Shown: piece after piece, positions 9,001 through 18,374 of the stretch | Position numbering within the stretch: position 1 is the first letter of the stretch | Layout of the letters: every line of letters begins with the position of its first letter | NCBI RefSeq assembly: GCF_902859915.1 | Contig: NZ_CADIKK010000013.1 | Span: 124,001-188,000, forward strand | DNA: 64,000 nucleotides | Direction of reading: 5' to 3' | Origin: Paraburkholderia ultramafica | GTDB taxonomy: Bacteria; Pseudomonadota; Gammaproteobacteria; Burkholderiales; Burkholderiaceae | The notes under the pieces: model-generated | What the model was told of the DNA's origin: nothing | Seen by the model: the letters and a program-made list of their open reading frames with translations, nothing else | Databases searched by the model: none | Made by a program: the position numbers and the translations under genes

Positions 9001-9045
9001 GATCCCGGCGACCGGCATCCCGGCGACCGGAAACCCGGCGTCCGG
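9001..9045. repeat. 15-bp tandem repeat, three copies
   Basis: GATCCCGGCGACCGG, CATCCCGGCGACCGG and AAACCCGGCGTCCGG follow one another without gaps. A fourth, decayed unit ending in ATCCGG reaches 9059. The array lies just upstream of ftsK and may sit in its 5' leader. Confidence 0.8.
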
Positions 9046-9200
9046 AAACTTTGATCCGGCCTATTGTAAACGCTGTGTCCCGCGCGAGGCTGTAAATGAC
9101 GGTAACTTGGCCGATTGACCACAGCGAAGCGCGGCGAGCACGCGGCGACGCTATCGCGGCGATCGGAAAGCTTCATGGAGCAGCCTCGCGCGCCGCCCTT

Positions 9201-9206
9201 TATAAT
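9201..9206 (+). promoter_or_regulatory. -10 element of probable trxB promoter
   Basis: A consensus TATAAT lies 84 bp upstream of the trxB start. No good -35 is seen 16-18 bp upstream, so the site is only probable. Confidence 0.45.
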
Positions 9207-9289
9207 GCCGCACTGATACCCATCTGCAGTTTCAGCTCAAGTCGCACGGCCTCGCATGGGCGAGCCGGGCGCCGTAAAAGGATTCGATC

Positions 9290-10291
9290 ATGCCCGCAAC
9301 TTCCACGAAACACGCCAAGGTTCTGATTCTCGGTTCCGGTCCCGCCGGCTACACGGCCGCGGTCTACGCGGCGCGCGCCAATCTGCAGCCGGTGCTCATC
9401 ACGGGTCTCGCCCAGGGCGGCCAGCTGATGACCACAACCGACGTCGAAAACTGGCCCGCCGACGGCAACGGCGTGCAAGGCCCGGAACTGATGACGCGCT
9501 TCCTGGAGCACGCCGAGCGCTTCAACACCGAAATCATTTTCGACCACATCCATACGGCCAAGCTGGACGAGAAGCCGATTCGCCTGATCGGCGACTCGGG
9601 CGAATATACCTGCGACTCGCTGATCATCTCGACCGGCGCATCGGCGCAGTATCTTGGCCTGCCGTCTGAAGAGGCGTTCATGGGCAAAGGCGTGTCGGCT
9701 TGCGCGACCTGCGACGGCTTCTTCTACAAGCAGCAACATGTGGCCGTGATCGGCGGCGGCAATACCGCGGTCGAGGAAGCGCTGTATCTGGCCGGCATCG
9801 CGAAGAAAGTGACCGTGATCCATCGCCGCGACAAGTTCCGCGCCGAGCCGATCCTGGTCGACCGCCTGCTGGCGAAAGAAAAGGAAGGCGTCGTCGAGAT
9901 CAAGTGGAGCCACACGCTCGACGAAGTGACCGGCGATCAATCCGGCGTGACCGGCCTGCGCATCAAGCACACGCAAACCGGCGAAACCACCGATATCGCG
10001 CTGCAAGGCCTGTTCGTCGCGATCGGCCACAAGCCGAACACGGACATTTTCGCAGGCCAGTTGGAGATGAAGAACGGCTACATCATCACCCAGGGCGGCC
10101 TGAACGGCTTTGCGACCGCCACCAGCATGCCGGGCGTGTTCGCCGCGGGCGACGTGCAGGACCACGTGTACCGTCAGGCGATCACCAGCGCAGGCACGGG
10201 CTGCATGGCCGCACTGGACGCGCAACGCTATCTGGAAACCATCAACGAGACGGTCGGCGAGCACGTGATGAGCCAGGAAGCCGAGCGTTAA
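9290..10291 (+). CDS. trxB: Thioredoxin reductase
   Basis: This 333-residue low-molecular-weight thioredoxin reductase is a cytoplasmic FAD enzyme that passes electrons from NADPH to thioredoxin. The FAD-binding GSGPAG lies at residues 15-20, the redox-active CATC at 138-141, the NADPH-binding GGGNTAVEE at ~154-162, and a C-terminal FAD segment AAGDVQD.VYRQA follows. The length is slightly above the E. coli enzyme. It is divergent from ftsK, as in several proteobacteria, and is followed by a strong terminator, so it is probably monocistronic. Confidence 0.96.
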   Translation: MPATSTKHAKVLILGSGPAGYTAAVYAARANLQPVLITGLAQGGQLMTTTDVENWPADGNGVQGPELMTRFLEHAERFNTEIIFDHIHTAKLDEKPIRLIGDSGEYTCDSLIISTGASAQYLGLPSEEAFMGKGVSACATCDGFFYKQQHVAVIGGGNTAVEEALYLAGIAKKVTVIHRRDKFRAEPILVDRLLAKEKEGVVEIKWSHTLDEVTGDQSGVTGLRIKHTQTGETTDIALQGLFVAIGHKPNTDIFAGQLEMKNGYIITQGGLNGFATATSMPGVFAAGDVQDHVYRQAITSAGTGCMAALDAQRYLETINETVGEHVMSQEAER

Positions 10292-10367
10292 GCGGCGGCG
10301 CTGAACGGCGACGGTAAGCGCGACGGTAAAATAGCGGCTGGGCGTGACCCGGCCGCTGGTTTGAGAG

Positions 10368-10401
10368 AAGGCCGCGGCTGTAAAGCCGGCGGCCTTTTTT
10401 T
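10368..10401 (+). terminator. Intrinsic terminator after trxB
   Basis: The stem AAGGCCGCGGCT / AGCCGGCGGCCTT with a short loop is followed by a run of seven T. It lies 77 bp past the trxB stop. Confidence 0.9.
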
Positions 10402-10509
10402 GCGTCCTGGCCGGCCCGCGCTTCACCGTAGCGCCAAACGGCCAGTTTCCAGGCGCCCTCAAAAAAACCGTCGCGCGACCGATCACCATTTTCTGCGTGT
10501 GTTACCGAT

Positions 10510-11268
10510 ATGCCGAAGAATCATCCTCATCCGAGCGAACCGAAACGCGCGCGAACCGTCGCCAGGCCCGCACCCCAGCCGGTGGCGCCCGCCGCCAACC
10601 CGAAGCTCGATCCAGCCGCGGGTCTCGCCGGTCTCGGCGCATTGCGCGATGCGTTGAAGGTGGATACGCAACGGCGCGAGTGCGAACGTGCCGCCGCGGC
10701 GGCAGCGCAACGCGAAGCCTCGGCGGACGCCGAGCTGTTTCGCCGCGAGATCGGCGCGGTCGCGCCGCTAGTGGCTCCGCCGCGCGCGACGCTGCCGCGC
10801 AATCCCCCGCCGCCGCTGCCGGTGCAAACCCGGCTCGATGAAGAAGCGGTCCTGCACGAAGCGATCTCGGACGAGTTCGATCCCGAGGTGCTGCTCGAAA
10901 CCGACGAGACGCTCTCCTATTGCCGTCCCGGCGTGAGTCAGGAAGTCGTGCGAAAACTGCGGCGCGGCGACTGGATCGTGCAGGCGCAAATCGACCTGCA
11001 CGGAATGCGGCGCGACGAAGCACGCGAGGCGCTGGCCGAGTTCATCCGCGAATCGGTGAAACGCGGCTTGCGCTGCTTGCGCGTGATCCACGGCAAGGGC
11101 TTGGGATCGGTCGGCAAGGAGCCGGTGCTGAAGGGCAAAGTGCGCGCGTGGCTGGTGCAGAAGTCCGAGGTCATCGCGTTCTGTCAGGCGCGAGCGCATG
11201 ACGGCGGCGCCGGCGCGGTGGTCGTGCTGCTGCAGCCGGGCGCGTTGCCGCCTCACGCCAGGCCTTGA
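10510..11268 (+). CDS. Smr-domain protein
   Basis: This 252-residue protein has a proline/alanine-rich, positively charged N-terminal half with a helical stretch around residues 35-75, and a C-terminal Smr (small MutS-related) domain. The Smr signatures are DLHG at 162-165 and HGKGLGS near 194-200. Smr domains bind or nick nucleic acid. Stand-alone proteins of this type, such as E. coli SmrA/SmrB, include nucleases acting on DNA or on mRNA at collided ribosomes. The exact role here is not known from sequence. The TRIC-like gene starts 11 bp after the stop, so they are probably cotranscribed. Confidence 0.85.
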   Translation: MPKNHPHPSEPKRARTVARPAPQPVAPAANPKLDPAAGLAGLGALRDALKVDTQRRECERAAAAAAQREASADAELFRREIGAVAPLVAPPRATLPRNPPPPLPVQTRLDEEAVLHEAISDEFDPEVLLETDETLSYCRPGVSQEVVRKLRRGDWIVQAQIDLHGMRRDEAREALAEFIRESVKRGLRCLRVIHGKGLGSVGKEPVLKGKVRAWLVQKSEVIAFCQARAHDGGAGAVVVLLQPGALPPHARP

Positions 11269-11278
11269 CGGAGCCACA

Positions 11279-11902
11279 GTGATCCATCCAAGGCTGACGC
11301 TGGCGCTGACCATCATGGAAGCGCTGGCTATTTTCGCGTACGCCGTTTCCGGATTCATCGAAGCCCGAAGCCGCCGCCTCGACGCAGTGGGCACCTTCCT
11401 CGTGGCGATCGCCACGGCCTTCGGCGGCGGCACGTTGCGCGACGTGCTGCTGGAACGGCGGCCGTTCTACTGGGTCGAGCATCAGGCGTATCTGATCGCG
11501 ATCTTCGTGATGTCCCTGTTCGCGCCGACGCTGCTGAAGATGACCTCGCGCCTGCTCTCCGAACGAGTGCTGCTGGTGGCCGACGCGATAGGGCTGGGCC
11601 TCTTTAGCATCGCGGGCACGTCGATCGCGCACGACGCGCAGATGCCGTGGTTCACGTCGGTGATGATGGGCGTGCTGACGGGCGTGTTCGGCGGCGTGAT
11701 CCGCGACGTGCTGTGCAACGAAGTGCCGCTGATCCTGCGCGACTCGCGCCCCTACGCGACGTGTGCGTTCGTGGGCTGCTGGCTGTACGTGCTGCTGGAC
11801 TATGCGAACTTCGACACCGTGTATAGCGTGCTGATCGCGACTGCGTTTATCCTGCTCGCCAGACTGGTGACATTCCGGTTCGATGTCCGCTTGCCGCATT
11901 GA
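11279..11902 (+). CDS. UPF0126/TRIC-type cation channel family protein
   Basis: This 207-residue inner-membrane protein has about seven hydrophobic segments made of two UPF0126 repeats. Each repeat carries the glycine-rich signature: GGGTLRDVLL in the first and GGVIRDVLCNE in the second. These are bacterial relatives of trimeric intracellular cation channels. I chose GTG at 11279 because GGAG (11270-11273) precedes it by 5 bp; the ATG at 11315 is an alternative that would shorten the first helix. The earlier open frame overlaps the Smr gene and is not family-like. The physiological ion is unknown. Confidence 0.85.
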   Translation: MIHPRLTLALTIMEALAIFAYAVSGFIEARSRRLDAVGTFLVAIATAFGGGTLRDVLLERRPFYWVEHQAYLIAIFVMSLFAPTLLKMTSRLLSERVLLVADAIGLGLFSIAGTSIAHDAQMPWFTSVMMGVLTGVFGGVIRDVLCNEVPLILRDSRPYATCAFVGCWLYVLLDYANFDTVYSVLIATAFILLARLVTFRFDVRLPH

Positions 11903-12058
11903 GCTCGAAGCACGGTCAGCGCGCCCCGGCTGCTCGCGGCATTGCAATGCCTCATTCATGACTGTCGATTCTCGTAGCCGTCGTTCGTCGTGAGGTAAAC
12001 GGCCCTTGCGGCCGTCGTTGCGCCACGGCGCACCCCGCAACCGTCCAAGGTGACCGCG

Positions 12059-12718
12059 ATGACCCTTAAGCTCTATGCCCACCCGTTCTCCTCGTACTGC
12101 CAGAAGGCCCTGACCGCGCTCTACGAAAACGCCACGCCGTTCGAGCTGCGACTCCTGTCACACGACGACCCGCAAGTGATGGCCGAATTCGCCGCGCTCT
12201 GGCCGATCAAACGCTTTCCGGTGCTGGTCGACGGCAGCCGGACGGTGGTCGAGGCGAGCATCATCATCGAATATCTCGGTCTGTATCATCCCGGGCCGGC
12301 GCCGCTCCTGCCGGCCGACGCCCGCGCCGCGCTGGAAGTGCGCAGCATGGATCGCTTCTTCGACAACTACATCTCGACGCCGCAGCAAAAGATCGTCTAC
12401 GACAGTCTGCGCCCCGAGCCGGAGCGCGACCCGCGCGGCGTGGCCGACGCGCGCGCGCTGCTCGACACCGCGTACGGCTGGCTGGACAAGGTGATGGCCG
12501 AACGCGAATGGGCGGCCGGCGAGACCTTCAGCCTCGCCGATTGCGGCGCCGGGCCGTTCCTGTTTTACGCCGACTGGACGCATCCGATCGGCCCGGCGTT
12601 CGCGCACGTGCGGGCCTACCGCCAGCGGCTGCTGGCGAGGCCGTCGTTTGCCCGCGCGGTCGACGAAGCGCGCCCGTATCGGCCGCTGTTCCCGCTCGGC
12701 GCGCCCGACCGGGACTGA
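12059..12718 (+). CDS. Glutathione S-transferase family protein
   Basis: This 219-residue cytoplasmic protein has an N-terminal thioredoxin-like domain (residues ~1-80) with HPFSSYCQK at the active-site position and an IKRFPVLVDG cis-Pro segment. The C-terminal helical domain (~90-205) includes the SLADCGAGPFLFYADW segment. It should bind glutathione, but the electrophile or other substrate cannot be told. ATG 12059 is preferred over GTG 12050 because AAGG at 12047-12050 gives a good spacing. It is followed 175 bp later by a LysR gene on the same strand, with no obvious link. Confidence 0.87.
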   Translation: MTLKLYAHPFSSYCQKALTALYENATPFELRLLSHDDPQVMAEFAALWPIKRFPVLVDGSRTVVEASIIIEYLGLYHPGPAPLLPADARAALEVRSMDRFFDNYISTPQQKIVYDSLRPEPERDPRGVADARALLDTAYGWLDKVMAEREWAAGETFSLADCGAGPFLFYADWTHPIGPAFAHVRAYRQRLLARPSFARAVDEARPYRPLFPLGAPDRD

Positions 12719-12893
12719 GCGGCGCGCCACGAACGGCCACGCGCGCAACCACGCCAGGCGGCCACCCATCGGGCCCGCCGGGCGCTCCATGCTCCGGGCA
12801 GGCGCCCACTCGGCCCCCCTGCGCGACAACACTATTTCCACCCTGTAAACTCACCTCGAAAGCCACTTCCGCTCATCACTCATAAGGCACACC

Positions 12894-13811
12894 ATGGACC
12901 GTTTCGAAGCGATGGAGATATTTACGCGTGTGGTCGAGGCGAACAGCTTCACTAAAGTATCCGAATCGCTCGACCTGCCCCGCGCCAAAGTCAGCCGCAC
13001 GATCCAGGCGCTCGAAGAGCACGTCGGCGTACGTCTGCTGAACCGTTCGACGCGCCAGGTGAGCGTCACCGAGGACGGCGCGTCGTTCTACGAGCGCTGC
13101 GTGCAGATTCTCGCCGAAGTCGCCGACGCCGAATCGTCGCTGTCGAACAAACGCGAGAATCCGGCCGGCACGATCCGCGTCGATACGTCCGGCACGCTGG
13201 CCCGCGCGCTGCTGCTGCCCGCGCTCGACGATTTCTACCGGCGCTACCCGCAGATCGACGTGCGGCTCGGCCTCGCGGACCGCAATATCGATCTGATCCA
13301 GGACGCCGTCGATTGCGTGATCCGCATGGGCACGCCGGAGGAGTCGAGTCTCGTCGCGCGGCGCATCGGCGAGGCGCGGATCGTTACTTGCGCGTCGCCC
13401 GCGTATCTGCAGAAGTACGGCACGCCGACCACGCTAGAAGAACTCGCCGGACATCGCGCCGTCAACTACGTGTCGGCGCGCACCGGCCGGACCTTCCCGT
13501 TCGAATACGAGGTGGACGGCGAGATCGCGAAGGTCACGATGAAAAGCGTGCTCGCGGTGAACGACGGCTCGGTCTACATCGGCGCGGGCGCGCTCGGCCA
13601 CGGCATCATCCAGCCGTCGCGCTTCATGGTCGCCGAGCTGATCGAGCAAGGCGCGCTCAAGGAAATCCTCACGAACTACACGAGTCCCGGCACGCCGCTG
13701 TCGATCCTGTACGCGCACCGCCGCAATCTGAGTTCGCGGCTGCGCGCGTTCATCGATTGGGTGAGCGAACTGACACACAACAACCCGGACCTGCGCATCA
13801 CGGACGAGTGA
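12894..13811 (+). CDS. LysR-family transcriptional regulator
   Basis: This 305-residue regulator has an N-terminal winged HTH (MDRFEAMEIFTRVVEANSF, then PRAKVSRTIQALEEHVGVRL) and a C-terminal effector domain containing the DCVIRMGTPEESSLVARRIG segment. This places it in the large burkholderial subgroup related to DmlR/PA0477-like regulators. No divergent partner gene is present: the upstream gene is the GST on the same strand and the downstream gene is convergent. The target is therefore unknown. A bidirectional terminator follows. Confidence 0.88.
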   Translation: MDRFEAMEIFTRVVEANSFTKVSESLDLPRAKVSRTIQALEEHVGVRLLNRSTRQVSVTEDGASFYERCVQILAEVADAESSLSNKRENPAGTIRVDTSGTLARALLLPALDDFYRRYPQIDVRLGLADRNIDLIQDAVDCVIRMGTPEESSLVARRIGEARIVTCASPAYLQKYGTPTTLEELAGHRAVNYVSARTGRTFPFEYEVDGEIAKVTMKSVLAVNDGSVYIGAGALGHGIIQPSRFMVAELIEQGALKEILTNYTSPGTPLSILYAHRRNLSSRLRAFIDWVSELTHNNPDLRITDE

Positions 13812-13837
13812 GGCCGCTGCAATACAAACCACAAGAC

Positions 13838-13873
13838 AAAGCCCCATGCGTTATGAAACGCATGGGGCTTTTC
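13838..13873. terminator. Bidirectional terminator between LysR gene and sugar ABC operon
   Basis: AAAGCCCCATGCG and CGCATGGGGCTTTT form a strong stem flanked by A and T runs, between convergent genes. Confidence 0.9.
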
Positions 13874-13907
13874 TAAAGCATCAGACTGCTCGGCGAAACG
13901 CTCGCGC

Positions 13908-15023
13908 TCAGGCAATCCGCTCTTCGTTGGACGGATCGAACAGCACCGCCTTCGACGTATCGAACAGCAGCGTCGTATTCGCCATCGGTTGCGGATTCGA
14001 CGCCGGGTGCACGCGGCTCACCACGCGCTTGCCGTTGACCTGCGCGAACACCAGCGTGTCCGGGCCGGTCGGCTCGATCACGTCGACCTTCACTTCGATC
14101 GGCTGCAGCTTCGAGTCGTCGCCATGCGCGCCGCGCGCGTCGGTGATGCGCTCCGGCCGCAGGCCGAGAATCACCTCGCGGCCGACGTGCGAATTCACCT
14201 TCGTCGAGTCGAACGGCAGGGTCAGCACCTTGCGTGCAACGCCCGTGTCCAGTTCGATGCCGATGCCCGAGCCCTGCTCCACCAGCTTGCCCTGGATGAA
14301 GTTCATCGGCGGCGCGCCGATGAAGCCCGCCACGAACAGATTCGACGGCGAGTCGTAGATCTCCTGCGGCGCGCCGAACTGCTGCACGATGCCGTCCTTC
14401 ATCACCGCGATGCGGTCGCCGAGCGTCATCGCTTCGATCTGATCGTGCGTCACGTAGACGATCGTCGTGCCGAGGCGTTGATGCAGCAGCTTGATTTCCG
14501 AACGCATCTCGATCCGCAGCTTCGCGTCGAGGTTCGAGAGCGGCTCGTCGAACAGGAACATCACCGGATCGCGCGCGAGAGCACGGCCCATCGCCACGCG
14601 CTGACGCTGGCCGCCGGACAGCTGGCCCGGCTTGCGGTCGAGCAGGTGAGTGATCTGCAGCGTGTTCGACACGCGGTCGACGATCTGCGTTTGCTCCTGC
14701 TTCGGCACCTTGCGGATGTTCAGGCCGAACGAGATGTTCTCGCGCACCGTCATCGACGGATACAGCGCGTACGACTGGAACACCATCGCGATATCGCGAT
14801 CTTTCGGCGACAGATTGTTGACCGTCTTGCCGTCGATCTGGATCTCGCCCTTGGTTACGGTTTCGAGGCCGGCGATCATATTGAGCAGCGTCGACTTACC
14901 GCAGCCCGAGCCGCCGACCAGAATCAGGAACTGGCCGTCTTCGATGTCGATATTGACACCCTTCAGAACCGGCACCCCGTTCGGGTAAGTCTTGTACACG
15001 TCACGGATGGAAAGGCTTGCCAT
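13908..15023 (-). CDS. Sugar ABC transporter ATP-binding protein (UgpC/MsmK type)
   Basis: This 371-residue ATPase of the carbohydrate-uptake type energises the GtsBC permease. Walker A is GGSGCGKST (residues 37-45), the signature is LSGGQRQR, and Walker B is LFDEPLSNLDAKLR, followed by the switch His in YVTHDQIEAMTLGDR. A C-terminal regulatory TOBE/OB domain (~240-371) includes GLRPERITD. It lies 125 bp downstream of gtsC and is last in the gtsA-gtsB-gtsC-ATPase set. In Pseudomonas the equivalent glucose system is gtsABCD/malK; substrate glucose or mannose is inferred from the zwf-glk neighbours. Confidence 0.92.
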   Translation of the reverse strand: MASLSIRDVYKTYPNGVPVLKGVNIDIEDGQFLILVGGSGCGKSTLLNMIAGLETVTKGEIQIDGKTVNNLSPKDRDIAMVFQSYALYPSMTVRENISFGLNIRKVPKQEQTQIVDRVSNTLQITHLLDRKPGQLSGGQRQRVAMGRALARDPVMFLFDEPLSNLDAKLRIEMRSEIKLLHQRLGTTIVYVTHDQIEAMTLGDRIAVMKDGIVQQFGAPQEIYDSPSNLFVAGFIGAPPMNFIQGKLVEQGSGIGIELDTGVARKVLTLPFDSTKVNSHVGREVILGLRPERITDARGAHGDDSKLQPIEVKVDVIEPTGPDTLVFAQVNGKRVVSRVHPASNPQPMANTTLLFDTSKAVLFDPSNEERIA

Positions 15024-15148
15024 GCTGTGAATCCTCTAGTCTCTGGTACTGCTTGAAAACGTCTTGTCGGGTGACGGCGGCGCTGGTTCAGTGAAGCGCC
15101 GCCGCGCCCGGATGGTTTAGCCCGGGTTCAACGGGTTTAGCCCGGCGG

Positions 15149-16006
15149 TTAGCCTTTAACCGCGCCCGCCGTCAGGCCGCGCACGAAATAGCGTCCGGCG
15201 ACGACATAGACCAGCAGGGTCGGCAGCGCGGCGATGATCGCGCCGGCCATGTCCACGTTGTATTCCTTCACGCCGGTCGAGGTGTTCACGAGGTTGTTCA
15301 GCGCCACCGTGATCGGCATCGAATCGACGCCGGAGAACACAATCCCGAACAGGAAGTCATTCCAGATCTGCGTGAATTGCCAGATCAGGCACACCATGAA
15401 AATCGGCAGCGACACCGGCAGCAGAATCTTCGTGAAGATCGTGAAGAAACCCGCGCCGTCGATGCGCGCCGCCTTCACGAGTTCAGCCGGAACGCTGACG
15501 TAGAAGTTGCGGAAGAACATCGTGGTGAACGCGATACCGTAGATCACGTGCACCAGCACCAGGCCGGTAACCGTGTTCGCCAGGCCGAGGAAGCCCTCGA
15601 AGCGCGCCATCGGCAGCAGGATCGCCTGGAACGGGATGAAGCAGCCGACCAGCAGCATCGTGAAGATCGGATCGGCGCCGCGGAAACGCCAGTGCGTGAG
15701 CACATAACCGTTGAACGCGCCGATGATCGACGAGATCAGCACGGCGGGAATCACCATCCGCACCGAGTTCATGAAGAACGGCTGCATGCCGTCACAACGC
15801 ACGCCCGTGCAGGCGCCGCTCCACGCCTTGATCCACGGGTCGACGGTCCAGTGTGACGGCGGCGTGAGCAGGTTGCCGGTGCGCAGCTGGTCGATGTCCT
15901 TGAACGACGTCGACAGCATCACGTACAGCGGAAACAGGAAATACAGGGCAAACAGAACCAGGGCCGCATAAATGACGGCACGGCTGATCGTCATCTTAGG
16001 CTGCAT
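15149..16006 (-). CDS. gtsC: Sugar ABC transporter permease (GtsC-like)
   Basis: This 285-residue inner-membrane permease of the MalG type has six transmembrane segments. The EAA-like ATPase-docking loop reads SVPAELVKAARIDGAGFFTIFTKILLP near residues 190-216. A loop with two cysteines (GACTGVRCDG) between the first two helices resembles Pseudomonas GtsC. The ATG at 16006 has GAGG upstream and overlaps the end of gtsB by 11 bp, indicating translational coupling. Confidence 0.9.
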   Translation of the reverse strand: MQPKMTISRAVIYAALVLFALYFLFPLYVMLSTSFKDIDQLRTGNLLTPPSHWTVDPWIKAWSGACTGVRCDGMQPFFMNSVRMVIPAVLISSIIGAFNGYVLTHWRFRGADPIFTMLLVGCFIPFQAILLPMARFEGFLGLANTVTGLVLVHVIYGIAFTTMFFRNFYVSVPAELVKAARIDGAGFFTIFTKILLPVSLPIFMVCLIWQFTQIWNDFLFGIVFSGVDSMPITVALNNLVNTSTGVKEYNVDMAGAIIAALPTLLVYVVAGRYFVRGLTAGAVKG

Positions 16007-16934
16007 TGCGGGTGCTCCTCGATTCCAGATACATCAGCGGCACGAGCACGGCCACAACGGTGGCGAGCATCATCATCGACGATGCCGCGCCGACGCCCAG
16101 CTGCCCGCGATTGAACGAAAACGTGTACATGAAGATAGCCGGCAGCGACGACGACGTGCCCGGACCGCCCGCGGTCAACGCGACGACCAGGTCGAAGGTC
16201 TTGATGGTGATGTGGCAAAGAATCAGCAGCACGGAGAAGAACACCGGCCGCATGCTCGGAATCACGATCTTGCGGTAGATGGTGGGCAGGTTCGCGCCGT
16301 CCATTTGCGCGGCCTTAAAGATTTCATTGTCGACACCGCGCAGGCCGGCGAGGAACAGCGCCATCACGAAGCCGGTGGATTGCCAGACCGCCGCGATCAC
16401 GACGCAGAAAATCGCCCGGTCCGGATTGCCGAGCCAGTCGAACGAGAAGCTCGTCCAGCCCCAGTCGTGCAACACCTTTTCGAGGCCGATGCTCGGCGTC
16501 ATGATCCATTGCCACGCGGTACCGGTCACGATGAACGACAGCGCCATCGGGTACAGGAACACCGCGCGCAGCGCGCCTTCATTGCGGATCTGCTGATCGA
16601 GCAGGATGGCGAGGAACAGACCGAGGCCGATACAGATGGCGATGAACGGAATGCCGAACCAGCCGAGGTTCGCCGCCGACGTCCAGAACACGTCGTTGTC
16701 GAACAGTTCGCGATAACGGTCGAGACCGACAAAGGTATAACTCGGCATCAGCCGCGAGTTGGACAGCGACAGAAAGCCGGTAATTGCGATGAAGCCATAC
16801 ACGAAGATCAGGCTGATCACGACGCTGGGTGCGAGCACCAGCTTCGGAATCCAGCGATCGGCAAGGGCCGCCATGGGCGACGTGCGGCGGGTGACGGTGG
16901 CCGTTTTCCCGTTTCCGCTGATAGAAGCAGTCAC
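15996..16934 (-). CDS. gtsB: Sugar ABC transporter permease (GtsB-like)
   Basis: This 312-residue permease of the MalF type has six to seven transmembrane segments and the EAA-like loop GVDNEIFKAAQMDGANLPTIYRKIVIP. It pairs with GtsC to form the membrane pore. The start is a GTG at 16934, supported by AGGAG seven bases upstream. It lies 192 bp downstream of the binding-protein gene, a common gap that lets the binding protein be made in excess. Glucose specificity is inferred from context. Confidence 0.9.
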   Translation of the reverse strand: MTASISGNGKTATVTRRTSPMAALADRWIPKLVLAPSVVISLIFVYGFIAITGFLSLSNSRLMPSYTFVGLDRYRELFDNDVFWTSAANLGWFGIPFIAICIGLGLFLAILLDQQIRNEGALRAVFLYPMALSFIVTGTAWQWIMTPSIGLEKVLHDWGWTSFSFDWLGNPDRAIFCVVIAAVWQSTGFVMALFLAGLRGVDNEIFKAAQMDGANLPTIYRKIVIPSMRPVFFSVLLILCHITIKTFDLVVALTAGGPGTSSSLPAIFMYTFSFNRGQLGVGAASSMMMLATVVAVLVPLMYLESRSTRNAA

Positions 16935-17126
16935 TACTCGACTCCTGCTGAAACTGTACCGCCGGGGTGCTCACGCGCGAATCACGCGAGGCCGCGACAG
17001 CGTAGGTGTGACTCTATGAAACCAGAGTGAAGCCGCCTGCAATCCGCGCACGAAGCGCCATCAGCGGCCTGAAGGACACGCCCGGCCCTGAGGAAACCAC
17101 CGGGCGCGCCGCTTCGCTTACTTCAC

Positions 17127-18374
17127 TTACCTGGTCTTTGCTGCCTTCGCGAGCGCCGCAACTGCGCTCTTCGAATCCTGCTGCGAGTTCATGAACTTCG
17201 TGACCACGTCCGAGATCGCGCCGGCCGCTGCATCCGGTTGCGCCATGCCGTGCGCCAGCGAAGGCACATAGCCGCCCGACTTGATCGCGATCTGTTCATC
17301 CGCGTACGACTTCTTCGCGCAGTCGTCGAACTTGTCCATCGGCACGCCGAGACGCACCGGGATCGAGCCCTTGTACAGGCTGAACTGTTCCTGGAATTCC
17401 GGCGACATGATCGTCTTCGCGAGCGCCAGCTGACCCGGCGTGGCAGCCTTCTGGCCCTTCTGCTGGAAGAACACGAACGAGTCGACGTTGAACGTGTAGG
17501 CCTTGTCCGTGCCCGGTACGACCGCGCAGACGTAGTCCGTGCCCGACTTCTTGCCGGCGGCGAGGAATTCGCCCTTCGCCCAGTCGCCCATGAACTGCAT
17601 GCCGGCCTTGCCGTTGATGACCATCGCCGTGGCGAGGTTCCAGTCACGGCCCGTGCGGCCCGCGTCGAAGTAACCCTGGATCTTGCGGACCGTGTCGAAC
17701 ACGCCGACCATCTTGTCCGAAGTCAGCGTCTTTTCGTCGAGGTCGACCAGCGCCTTCCTGTAGAAGTCCGCGCCTTGCGACAGCACGACGTCTTCCCATA
17801 GTGTCAGGTCTTGCCACGGCTGACCACCCATCGCGATCGGCTGGATGCCAGCGGCCTTCATCTTGTCGGCCACCGCGAAGAACTCAGGCCACGTGGTCGG
17901 CACCTTGCCGCCTGCCTTCTCGAGTGCCGCCTTGTTGATGTACAGCCAGTTCACGCGGTGCACCGAGAACGGCGCGCCGACATAGTGGCCGTCCCCGCGC
18001 ATGATCTTGTCGATTTCCGGCGGCAGATTCTTCTTCCAGTCGCCCGCGACCGGGTCGATCGGCACCAGCACGCCCTGCGAAGCCCAGTCCTGGATCAGCG
18101 GACCCTTGATCTGCGCCGCGCTCGGTGCATTGCCCGAGATCACCTGGGTCTTCAGCGCCGTCATGGCAGCCGCGCCCGCGCCACCCGCAACCGCGAAGTC
18201 CTTCCACGTGTAACCCTGCTTCGTCATGTCGTCCTTGAGGACGCCGACGGCTTTCGATTCGCCGCCCGAAGTCCACCAGTGCAACACTTCGACCGACTCG
18301 GCAGCCTGCACGGCCGAGACGCCACACATCAGACCTGCGGCGCACAAGGCGCCCATGATCGCGCGAATTTTCAT
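17127..18374 (-). CDS. gtsA: Periplasmic sugar-binding protein (GtsA-like)
   Basis: This 415-residue solute-binding protein of family 1 has a signal peptide MKIRAIMGALCAAGLMCGVSA-VQAA cleaved near residue 24. The mature protein begins with ESVEVLHWWTSGGES, typical of glucose- and mannose-binding proteins next to zwf-edd loci. It delivers sugar to GtsBC. The start at 18374 has GGAGGAGAT eight bases upstream. It is the first gene of the minus-strand transporter operon and is divergent from zwf across 542 bp that contains a HexR operator nearer zwf. Confidence 0.92.
   Translation of the reverse strand: MKIRAIMGALCAAGLMCGVSAVQAAESVEVLHWWTSGGESKAVGVLKDDMTKQGYTWKDFAVAGGAGAAAMTALKTQVISGNAPSAAQIKGPLIQDWASQGVLVPIDPVAGDWKKNLPPEIDKIMRGDGHYVGAPFSVHRVNWLYINKAALEKAGGKVPTTWPEFFAVADKMKAAGIQPIAMGGQPWQDLTLWEDVVLSQGADFYRKALVDLDEKTLTSDKMVGVFDTVRKIQGYFDAGRTGRDWNLATAMVINGKAGMQFMGDWAKGEFLAAGKKSGTDYVCAVVPGTDKAYTFNVDSFVFFQQKGQKAATPGQLALAKTIMSPEFQEQFSLYKGSIPVRLGVPMDKFDDCAKKSYADEQIAIKSGGYVPSLAHGMAQPDAAAGAISDVVTKFMNSQQDSKSAVAALAKAAKTR

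Larger units (their letters stand above)
8929..9289. other. Divergent ftsK-trxB spacer
   Basis: The 361-bp spacer holds three 15-bp tandem repeats on the ftsK side (9001-9045) and a perfect TATAAT box at 9201-9206 on the trxB side. I see no small ORF with a convincing start and no hairpin terminator. Confidence 0.5.
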
